A stretch of DNA of 64,000 nt, taken from positions 35,493 to 99,492 of the forward strand of contig BCKE01000059.1 in assembly GCA_001600495.1 (NCBI GenBank), read 5' to 3'. How positions within the stretch are numbered: the stretch's first letter is position 1; each line of letters opens with the position of its first letter. Shown piece after piece: positions 42,383-52,685 of this stretch. The DNA comes from Pilasporangium apinafurcum. Its lineage: Eukaryota > Oomycota > Peronosporomycetes > Pythiales > Pythiaceae. The notes under the pieces are model-generated. The model did no database searches, was not told the DNA's origin, and was given only the letters and a program-made list of their open reading frames with translations. A program made the translations under genes and the position numbers.

Positions 42383-45300
42383 CTATAGATTACGCATCTT
42401 TTCCTCGAGGTTTGCTGCCCAAGAGTCATAGTTTTCAAGAACTGACTTGGTTTGGCGATGCTTAGAATCGACCTATGTAGGTAGTGTGGAGTCAGTATGA
42501 TAGTATAGTATACAGGATGAGAGGATGATTACATACCTCTGAGAACTCGTCAACTAGTGTCCGTGCAACATTATCGTTGGGTTCAACAGAGGAATCAAGT
42601 ATTGCTGCCTTTGCATCTTCATTGTCTTCGCCTGATCCATCTGGACGATAATATCTCTTTGGAACCGAAAAACTTTTACTTTTGTGCAGTGTGGATCTGT
42701 CTTTGCTTCCTGTCGTGGCGTTCACCCTCTTTGGTAAACTTCTGGGTTGCATTGGATTGGATGACTTGCTTTCAGGAGTGAAAGCAGAGCTCGATGACTT
42801 TACGATATCTCCAATTGAAGATCCCTTGAGCTATATAAGCAACGTTACATTATAGCGTTAGCATCATCACTGTTTTGAATTGCGATAAAAAACGTACACT
42901 TGGTACAGAATAGCGTTTATCTGATGCGCTCAGCGTTTTCCGTTCGCTGTTCCGCCGCATTTCTGGTGATGTTCCTGTACTGACAGTCAACCTTTCAAAT
43001 ATGTTGACGGATCCACGCTTCGTAGGTGTGAACGTGTCAGACTTTATGTCGGGCTTGAATGTGCACTCTTGCATTTCTAATTGCTCCTTGATTTTTTTGC
43101 GTTCCTCTATTGCTTGGTTCTTGTCATAGCTCAACAGGCGTTCCCAGATAGGAGTATTTGACTGACTACTGTTGCTACTAACGTCGGACTCAATTTGCGG
43201 ATGAAACGTGCACCCTTCCATCTCTTTTTGAAGTCTGATTTCTTCGCTTAGCCCAATCTTTTCCTTTATCCTGTCTTTTTCTTCATAGAGACGCTGACGT
43301 GCTCGAAATGATTAGGCACATGAACATTATAATCAAAACGAAAGGTACGAACAGCTCACCTTGAAAATATCTTTTTCTGGACTGCTGCCGTTATTATTCT
43401 TCGTCTTAACTTCTTCTGGAACCGGGGTAATGTGTGGCTGAGAAGGAATTACGTTAGTCTATGCCTAATCTTCAACGATTTAAACCATACTGGTGTACCT
43501 TGAATGTGAACTTTTGCTCTTCTTCGAGTTTCTGTTGCTCTCGCTGAGCAGCCAACTTTTGCATGTAGTCCTTGCTATACAATCGCTGGTGAAATGGCTT
43601 CTTGGAAGCTTTTCCTGGATCAGCAGTCGATGTGCTGGTTATCTTTGGCTGAAACGGAGCTGTCGCTCTTTCTTGTTCTTCGTACTCTTGTCGGAGCCTC
43701 TCTAGACGTTCTTTTCTCTGCAAACTACCTTGATATAGTCGATCATAAAACGCTCCTTCTGCAGGTTTGCCTGCGTTGTCTTCCCCTTTGGATTTGGTTT
43801 TCTTCAGACCCACTTTCGGTTTAAATGTGCACTCATTCATTTCGGTATCGATTTTTTTCTGTTCAAGCTCAAGTTTCCTTTGCTTTTGGCGTTCAATATC
43901 ATATAAAGGGCGTGGCTTGATTGGCGACTTTATCGTCTTGATGTTGGGCTTGAAAGAACATTGTTCAACTGTTTGTTTTTCTTTCTCCATCATTTTTTCC
44001 TCCCTTTTTTGCTTAAGTTCTTGTGCTTTGTAGTAGAGGTTTTCATACCGTGGCTTAGTGGTATCATTTTTCTTCGATAATCGTCTCGATTTTGCAGTAA
44101 TTGCTGGCTTAAACGTACATTCTGCTCGCTGGAGTTCACGCTGCCGTTCTTCCCGCTTTCGCAGTGCTTCTTTTGCTTTCTCATGCAACATTAGAAATCG
44201 ATCCTTTTCCCCAGACGAGTTTTGTCGCTTGATCTTGTTGACTTGAGGTGCAAACGGAAACGTCTCTTCTAGTTCTGCACGTCGTTCTTCTTTCCGCTTT
44301 TTCGACTCTTTTGCATCGGCATACAGACGGTTGCTAGCAGCTTCTATTTCCACCGTGCTGAGTCGCTTTGAGACACTTTTGGGTTCCTCGGCAGTAGTCG
44401 TTGGTGAAATCGGAGCCGGCGGCGCTGAAACATCCCCTTCTGCACAAAGTGTCATTTTTATTTGATTATTTGCTGTCGGTGGTGTCGCTGCAGCACTCTT
44501 TGTGGAGGCAGTTGAAGCCCCCGACGGGGTCTTTTGCGTCTTAGTACTGTCTCCAGACATAACTTTGACAGCGTTTCGAGCTGTAAGTTTCGAAGCTACA
44601 TCTGTTCGTGGTCTACTATGTGATGTGGGCTCGGATGAAAGCTTGTCTGTAGGAGTAGGGCGCTGCAGTTTCGATTTGCTCGTGGCTATCGTGCGCTGTG
44701 AACTCTCCGAAGAACCCTTTTCCATAGTAGTAGATCCATGAAGATCAGGTTTCTTCGCATTGCCTAACCTTCCATTCATTAAACCGTTAGCTTTGGTACT
44801 TTTCGTCGCTTTTTCTTTTCCAAATGCCGATTGAGTTGTTGGTGCCGGAGGTAGAAGGGATACCAAATTCGGTGATTCTGCACGTGGTAATGGTAGAGTT
44901 GATGCATTGGCTGTACGTTGGATCCCGCTTTGACTATCGCTCAAGTTTTGAACAGCGAGATCTGGTTTCTGTGTATTAATGGATGGTGCAAAAGAATTGT
45001 GTGATTCTGATACTGTATCGCTGACAGCATCCGATGCCGTTGAATCTTCTGTAACATTTCGATTCTCACTAGTATCTGGGCTGTAATTCACTTGTGAGAC
45101 TGGTGCATCGGAAGATTCTTTGGCAACATTATCTGACTCTTCTGTAACCGATTCTTCGGACAGATCGTTTGATGCATGGATATTTGTGACCTCAGGATCA
45201 TCAGTGGTGATGTCTGATCTTTCTGCAGCTAACATATCTGTTGCTTGCAATTCGGTATCGTCACCTACTGCTTCTTCTTCTTCTTCTTGACGTACATCAT

Positions 45301-46015
45301 CATGAGCTTCGACAACTGCACCTTCCGTTGTCATTGCATCGTCCTGAGCTTCAGCATCTATATCTTCCGTTGTCACTGCATCGTTACGATCTTTAGTATC
45401 TACATCTTCTGTTGTGTCTACATGACTAGCTGCGGTAGCGTCAACATGTTTCATTACGGCTCTATTCTCTTCATCGGACAGTTTTCGATCTGCCACGACG
45501 TCACCTTCATCCTTCTCCCACTCATCCAAATATTCATCTTCTTGCGTTGGTACAGGTAATCGTTTCTCTCTCTCATCTGTATCTACACTTTGTTCGCCAT
45601 TTTCTACGGCTGATTCGGCATTCAAAGCATCTTCGTTCGTATAGATGTGTCCAGTAACCCCATCATCCATGCGGTCAGATTCAGCAGCGAACACATCAAA
45701 TGACGTAGTTGTAGTTGCAGCTACAGGTGATGGCAGCATGATAAGATCCTCTGTGGGTGGGAACGAACGTCCGTCTGTGTCCACACTGGCGGAAGTAGCT
45801 TCCAGTGCCAGTTTCGTTGGTGTCGCCTGTCGCTCACTCGCTTTGTTAACATGGGGACCAGCATTATCACCATCATCACTATCGCTGGTCGTGTTTCCTG
45901 CTCCTCGTCCATTCATCACTATTTGGCCGTCGTGCGATGGCGTATCCAGCAGCATGTCCGCACCTGCGGGCGACTTCACGTCATCCACTTCAACTAGCGT
46001 CGATGGCTGCGGCAT
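42383..46015 (-). CDS. protein with tandem RLY-coil-CTFKP repeats
   Basis: Five exons: 46015-43499, 43437-43360, 43293-42898, 42830-42537 and 42460-42383, giving 1,120 aa. All introns are GT-AG and phase 0. The first 360 residues are acidic and disordered, with short Asp/Glu repeats (TEDVDTKDRNDAVTTEDIDA). From ~570 on there are about eight units of ~45 residues. Each starts RLY or a variant, runs through a charged helix (KRKEERRAELEE, KAKEALRKREERQRELQ), and ends in a cysteine/aromatic motif: ECTFKPAI, QCSFKPNI, ECTFKPKV, APFQPKI, KFTFKPHI, GCTFHPQI, ECTFKPDI. Intron positions fall at the repeat motifs. I know no functional name for this repeat. It resembles proteins seen in other flagellated protists, so a cytoskeletal role is possible but unproven. 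Confidence 0.75.
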
Positions 46016-46299
46016 CCTTTCGTGCAAAAAGCAAAACTAAGCGCCAAGCAGCAGCAACAAAAAGGAAACTCCCACACACAAGGTTTTATTTTTATTAGCA
46101 ACAATTATGAGGTTTATTAAATTGGAGAGAAGCGTACGAAAGCGTTCGATTTTTTTATTTTTGTGATAGACTGGTGCTCGAGGTTTTTCGTACAAGATTA
46201 GGCGGAAGTTACATAGCATTTCTTCAGTGACATCACACCCTCCGTTTAGACAGTAGTTGGAATGCATCTTGTATGTTTATGTAAGTAGTGTTGCGAACT
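46016..46299. other. spacer with divergent promoter potential
   Basis: It lies upstream of the CTFKP-repeat gene. A minus-strand frame (46267-46037, MHSNYCLNGGCDVTEEML...) ends just before that gene. I read it as 5' UTR rather than a gene. Confidence 0.3.
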
Positions 46300-46308
46300 A
46301 GATTACTC

Positions 46309-46327
46309 CAACTCGCGAAGCGAGTTG
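46309..46327. repeat. hairpin at 3' end of Fanzor relic B
   Basis: CAACTCGC, GAA, GCGAGTTG: a perfect 8-bp stem with a 3-base loop, about 90 bp past the coding remnant. Stable stem-loops at the 3' end are typical for TnpB-family guide-RNA (omega RNA) regions. A role here is inference. Confidence 0.6.
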
Positions 46328-47141
46328 CGCCTACCAACTGGCTACACCTAGAATACGGGCTGTACCGTGTGAGCACGTTCAAGTCCGAAGACCCCGAGCT
46401 CATGCTTTTTTTGCGCTTCTACGACTTACTTGATTCTCGTTGCAAGTACTCTGGTCTTGCTCGATTGTTGAAAAGTTCTGTCGTCACGCGCATAATATTC
46501 AGCGAAGCGTTCATGTCGCGATCCCAAAACGTCTTGCATTCACTGGATTCACAGTGCAAAACGAATCGAGATTCAATTGTACCATCGGGAACGCCGTTGA
46601 CCATTTTCGGGAAGACTACCTTCGAAAGTTCAGCGTGACAGTGGAAACATCGCTTGCTTGTACGAAACTCGTCGACGGAACGAACGGTAGTGCGCTTTGC
46701 TAGTTCCTTCTTGAGCGCTTTGACGCCATGGTGGCGAATTGTCGAATGACATGCTAGTCAAAAAATTCCCCATACTAGTTGCAAAGACACACTTGCAGTT
46801 GGTTATAGTGAAAATAAGATTTCGATGTAATTCGTTTGTCAGGTTTTCTAGTCAGTGTGACAGGTTTGGCCAGACGGACAAAATGGATAGTTTACGCTTC
46901 CTCACTGCATAACAGTGTACGCCAGTAAAAGGATTACCCTTTTACAGTAATAGTTCCTCGCCTAGCCTTGAGTTTCTGTGTTTTTCCGCATACGCGATCT
47001 CCCACCTTGAGTTGTCCCATCAGTATCGGTCGTATTTTGACGGCAAAAACGGCGCTGACAAATCTGAAGTCTACTTTATTTTATCCACTAGAAGGCATCC
47101 ACAAATTCGTTTTCACAACTAACTAATAACGGTTTCAATGT

Positions 47142-47159
47142 TGTACAACGCGTTGTACA
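47142..47159. repeat. 18-bp palindrome shared with copy D
   Basis: TGTACAACGCGTTGTACA, perfectly self-complementary, inside the 5' region of copy B. A further half-site CGTTGTACAAG lies at 47171-47181 directly against the conserved end motif. The FANCI-like start is 140 bp away, so this DNA could also act in that promoter. Confidence 0.9.
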
Positions 47160-47295
47160 TTTGTCCAATCCGTTGTACAAGTGGGGAATAAAGGTTAAAG
47201 ATCATGTAGCAAAAACAAAAACCGGCCAATATTCACAATGGTGCTTTTTGCCCATTTTAGCGTGGTTATAGCCAAATACTTGTCATACTGGTAAC

Positions 47296-50200
47296 ATGTC
47301 GGCTTTTATTGAAACTAGTATTCTGTACATCGGGTTTTTGAATTTTGGCTCGAAAAGGCTTGGGCTTGAGACACTGGATCAAAGCGCGGGGTTTACTCAG
47401 ATGACGAGCTCACAGAAGGAAGACGATTGCTTGGCTGTATCGGTGGAGGCCTATCGCGATTTGATTACAGACGGACACATTCACCACGCAACCAACGTAT
47501 GTCGGCGCTTGATTCGCACAGACAACAATTTACAACGCATCGAAACAGCGCACCTAGTGCTCGATCGTCTCCGCAGTAATCGAAATGACACGAATGACGA
47601 TGTCAACGCGCTGCTGCGGCTTGTAGCGAACTACGTCTCTCCTACGAGAGAATTCACCGAAGAAGTGCTATCACTGCTGTTCTTTTGCGACCATCGCGTG
47701 CTGCTTATTCACCATCTCTCCAAGGTGAGTGCACAATGATGTGTTGTGTTGAACTCTATGTCACCACAAGTAGACCTCGTGCCTATTGATGAGCGGGTTA
47801 TGCGTATCGTTTTCGCTACAGCTGACGTACCAATCGAAAGAATGCGTGAAGTTGGTGGTTGATGCGTACTTAGAGCTTCTTTCGAGTGATCGTTCGCTAC
47901 TGGTACCAATTCTCGGCTCGTTGGCGGACATGCCACTCGATGCGAATGAGAAAAATGCAGTCATTGATGCTACTCAGGTATCCACAAGTAGTTGCATAGA
48001 TTTTAGCAAAATGTTCACAGTAGTGCTGATTATAGTTATTATTATGATTTACTCAAGTTTCTTCTAGACGCCGCCGTGGAAGAAGACGTGCCGGCAGTAG
48101 TGCAGAGTTTGCTGTCCATGCTCACACCATCCTCGTCTTCGCGAATAGCTGGCAAAGTTCGCGCAGAATGCAATCGAATCGGTTCCGGAACGCTCTGCCT
48201 TACTCTTGAGGTAGGAGGATGGCTGGATAGTTGGTTTGCAATTATCTAACAGTTGCAACGAACATTGACTGCGATGTGTTTTGGTTCTCTGGGAAGGTAA
48301 TTGGTCGATTTACGACTGTTGGATCCGTAGCTATCAACGCATTCCTGAAACTCATACGACATGCAGACCCGCTGAGTGTGTTTGATATTCTATTACTTAT
48401 ATACTTGATGGGGAGATCTGGAGAAAATGAGGTGCGAAAGAACATATCCTGACATGTAAGATACTGCTTCTTAATCTTAAACTTTATTGCTGTAGATCGG
48501 CATCAAAGCCGCGACAGCAGTTGCCCAACATGGACGTATCGAAAGCCGCGTGATGCGTGAAGTGATGAATCGATTAGTGCTTTCTGAGTGGGATTTCCTT
48601 CTCTCCCCATTTATCCGATTCTGTAGCTTTCTACTTTCGGTTTGCTTCCAAGACAAGACCAAACCAACTTTGGCGCCAGATCTAATTGCTAACGGGGTCG
48701 ATGGCTTGACATTCTTAATTGAAGCCAGGACATCTGTTCATGAAGAGGTTAGTAGATGGCGATACTGTTAAACGCCGCATTTTTTCGTCCTTATCTTCTT
48801 TGTATGTGTAGGCACTGTCATTGCTGCTGACGCTAACAAGCCAACCAAAAAAGCTGCTGCTGCTAGCCACATCCAGTTCGTCTCAACGGAATCGCGGATA
48901 TCTGTGTTGGAAGGTTGCTGAGGTCGTCGCATCAAATCTCGCAGAGCTTGCCAGAAAGCAAACTAAGTTGCTGGCATCCTATACCCATGTGTTTCTGGAC
49001 CATCTGCATGCAATCGCGTCTACGGCGAACGATTCGATGGCCAGGGAGTCATATCCGTCGCATATCTTGGATCTTCTTTGCTATACTGTTGTAGCGCTGA
49101 CAAAGCAAGAGCGAGGTATCTACTCATTACTGATGATCACCATCCAGAAGCAACTTGTCTTTCGAGCTGGTATCCGCGGCATGGCGCAGAGTCAGCATAG
49201 TTTTCGTCTCCATAATGGCAACGCACTGAGTACCGTTGCTATTGCGCAAGTGAAACAACTCATGGCGGTATTTCTTGCAGGACATATGTTAAGGAGTCAT
49301 GTAGTTGTTGATCAGTCCGATCGAAAGTCGCTTGTGAATTGGATTTTGCGCCTATTATCGAATGCTGCAAGCGATGAAACGCTATTGCATGTGATGCGTT
49401 TCGTACGAGATGGAATGAGCTCTTTACCAACGGCTTTCATGCGGATGTCGATCTCTGCAGAAGAGCAGGCGCTCTGCAACTCACTGGTTTCTCAAGTATT
49501 TCGCAAGAAGGGCTTGATCTGGGCTGGGCGTGATGAAATTTTACAGAGATTAAAAGATGATACGGAATTTATCTTGGCATTTGATGATACAGAAAGAAAC
49601 GGACCCCAACAGTCTGCAGTCTCAGACTCCTTGGTCGTGGATATCGCCGAATTTGTTTCAAAAATGCGGATTGGTCAGCTACCTATGGGAAGACGCATGA
49701 TCGCGGCAAATGTTGACGAAACAGCAAGTGAAGAGAAGGAGATAGCGATGGAGAAGGAAATTGTCATGAAAATCTCTCTCCTTCGTGAATTGTTCTATTG
49801 CAATGTTGCATTTTCATCTCCTGCACTGCAAGAAAAGATCATTCATGCAAGTATCCTCTTCCCTTTAACGTACGCCACAGTTGTTTTGAGTGGAAATTCC
49901 GAGTCAGAAGGCCCAAACGCTTTAAATAAGTTGGTTTGGAACCTAATTTGCGCGCTGGATCTCGCAGTTGCAGGTGTAAACACTGTCGCCCGGCAATATT
50001 TCGCAGCGAACGCATCATCTCAAGAGAGTTTTCGCTATTTAACTAGTGTGTTCCAGAGGCTACGAGTATGTTTCGAGATCCGAGAGCAGCTAGAGCGCGT
50101 TTTAGCTCTACAAAAGTACCAAATCCAGGAATTCTTTGACAATTTTGATGCAGAACGAAATAACAATGAGAATATTGAGAACATGATGGAGTGGCTTTAT

Positions 50201-52660
50201 ATCCAAACGACGTTAGCACAGCGGATGATGAACGGTCAGCTACAGCGTATGGAGGGAAACCTTCCGTATGGATCACTTTTTGGACTCGATTTCACGGTGG
50301 TATGCTTGGTGTTTGAGTATCAATGGAAGAAAACAACCGAAACGACTCTACCGCTGGCGTATGAACTAGAGCTGCTACGTGTTCTACACTACCATCTAAA
50401 AACGAACGATGTCAGATCGATAAAACGAGACGAACTTGTCCGTGTTAATGATGGACGAAATTCCATATCAACTGGGGGAAATGCCAGACATATGCTAGTC
50501 TCGAGAAGTGAAGGTCGACGAACAGTGAAATATCTGTGTGGCCGTGCAACTGAGCTAAGTTTATCTCTGAACAGTGGAGAATTTGTTCGACGTGAAGAGC
50601 TGAGTGACGAATTTGATGGTGATTCTACTGGTCTCGAAGCTGTTAATGCCTTGTTGCAGAGTCTAATTGTTAGCAGCCTACACATCATATACAATTTGAT
50701 CGGTGTACTGCTAGAGAGTGGAAGCGTATCAGGGAGTGGAACGAGAACCGATTCCTGGAGCGGTAAACTCATGGAACTACTAGCAAAGGGTGCCAATCCG
50801 GATATTGCGATGGTGCGCTGGGACAATCCGTCGATGTACCGAGAAGTGTTTTATCGTTTTTTGATGCGGCAATGTCTGGACATGACGGTAAGCGGGTAGT
50901 GTTGTATGTGCCAATATTGTTTTGGTTTACAAACTGATATATGACACCATGGTTATGTAGGATGCAAGGCTTGTGTGTTCGCTTATTGATACACTGATCC
51001 CATTGGTACTGAAGAGAAGGAAGCAAAGTACACTCAGTCAACTGTGCTTCGCGCTTGTTCATCAAACATATCCGACGATCACTGAATCTGGCTCATTGTC
51101 ACAGGAGGCAGAAGCCATGCAAATTTCAGTAGAGTCACTGCCATTAGCTGCGCTGCCGCACGCTGTCGTCGCTCCTCGTGGGGGGAAACTCTCTTCTTTG
51201 GCAAAATATCGCTGTATGGTGCCGAAGTGGCGATTTCTCGTCTATTTGCTTGTGGGGTCCTGGTCATTTTCACCATCTACGTCTGCTGGGACCGCCATAC
51301 TTACATATTTTTTGGACGCGATGCATACACTGGTGAAATCGTCAGTCTCAGAGGAAAAAATTGTGAAGAAGAAACGGCAACATGGAAAATTTGATTCAGG
51401 TGACGAAGAAGACTTCCAGCTACCATCCGAAGCACCAACTGCAGTGAACGGCGAGCATCGCATTCTCAAAAGCTTGACAACGGAGACCTTTCCGTACTAT
51501 TTGGAAACGATTCTCATGTGTGCGATTGCATCCCTGTTCCGTGCTGGTCCAAAATCTACTAGCGGGCCAATGGCAGCTCCAGATTTTAATCCGTTTGAAG
51601 AGTATTGTGATGTGCTGGACGTGATTCGAAAGTGTCTGAAAGTATTTGTACGTGCCGAAAATAGCGGATTCAATGTCCCGTTCAAAACGTAAGTGATCTT
51701 GTTGCAGTCCATGTTATCATTTTATCCTTTTTGAAAAATCTAACTTCATGATGCTACAGCAATATTTCGATTTTGCGTGGCTGTTCCTTTTTACTTCGAA
51801 GTACACGATCAGTGCTGCAGAAATGTATGGCGTGGCGAATTGAGCAGGGAAGTAATGATGAGTTGGGTGCGCTTAGACATCTGCAATCACTATTTGATGG
51901 GACACAGATGTTGCTAGTTACAATGGAAAGTGTGCGCGCGAGCTTTCAAGAGCGCGTGGTGTTGAAAATGCAGCGAAACATGCCTAAAAACGGAGTCACG
52001 TCTACCAATGCAAGTCGAAAGCACTGGCAGAACGATTTACTGGCGAAAGCTTACGGGAAACGGTACCGTCAACGTCGATGGATCTCCAAAAGTGAAGCCA
52101 AACTGCTCCCGTATTTCTCGCATGGGATACAAGAACTTAGCGATTTTATACAAAGTCAGCGGTGAGTTGATTTATTTGCTCTTTTCACTTGGTAGTCGTC
52201 TTGCTCCCGTTCAGCACCATTTTCTTGTTGTCTATATATGTTTTATAGCACGGTGAACAATATATTTTCAGTGAAGCGCAATGTCCAAGAGAAACCCACC
52301 AAACATCGACAGCAATTCAAGTATCAGGAGCTGACCGATGAACTCTTGTCTGCTGTAGAAAGTGGTTCCATCGAGTTCAGTGCAGCTATTTTGAATGAAT
52401 GGAATTTCCTCTCTCCCTCTGATCTTGACGATGAAGATGACGATGGAGACGACGAAAACATACAGGACGATGATGGAACTGAAGATGAGAACCTATCTGA
52501 GGACGAGGAAGATGATGGAATCGATGGATTCGTTGTTCAATCACACAATGGGTCGGCCAAACTCGCTGCGAATAACAGACAGGACAACCTGCTGCAGAGC
52601 AACGAAGACCTCGGATTCGCTTCCATTGTGGTCAACTATAAGAAGCACAAGCGAACCTAA
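47296..52660 (+). CDS. FANCI: FANCI-like Fanconi anaemia protein
   Basis: Nine exons: 47296-47724, 47822-47977, 48058-48210, 48297-48431, 48496-48747, 48812-50887, 50961-51688, 51760-52161 and 52249-52660, giving 1,580 aa. It is an all-helical solenoid without enzymatic motifs. The N-terminal part parallels human FANCI in order and spacing as I remember it. VPILGSLADMPLDANEKNAV matches the human LTSMFKDVPLTAEEVE region, and the choice of splice sites before FLLDAAVEED and VIGRFTTVGS reproduces the human spacing exactly. The C-terminus is highly acidic (DLDDEDDDGDDENI, DENLSEDEEDDG). FANCI forms the ID clamp with FANCD2 on DNA at crosslinks. Residue 36 (47401) is an alternative start Met. The stop is 25 bp from that of CSTF3. 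Confidence 0.72.
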
Positions 52661-52685
52661 ATGCTTTTTCTAAACGAGAGTGTTA

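Larger units (their letters stand above)
46300..47200 (-). mobile_element. Fanzor-like element relic (copy B)
   Basis: On the minus strand the left end is at 47200 (CTTTAACCTTTATTCCCCA), the same as copies A1 and D. The first 440 bp show no nuclease motif. From ~46755 the strand encodes HHGVKALKKELAKRTTVRSV, then DEFRTSKRCFHCHAELSK (RuvC-II acidic residue and first zinc knuckle), and LHCESSECKTFWDRDMNASL (second knuckle and RuvC-III), with a stop near 46419. Further on, RAHTVQPVF at ~46390-46360 matches the RVHTVRPY end of copy A2 in another frame. Everything before RuvC-II is lost, so the copy is dead. It sits in the divergent gap between the CTFKP-repeat gene and the FANCI-like gene. Confidence 0.7.

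Noticed and set aside
46037-46267. 76-codon minus-strand frame upstream of the CTFKP-repeat gene
   Set aside because: Contains no recognisable domain and lies where the 5' UTR should be.
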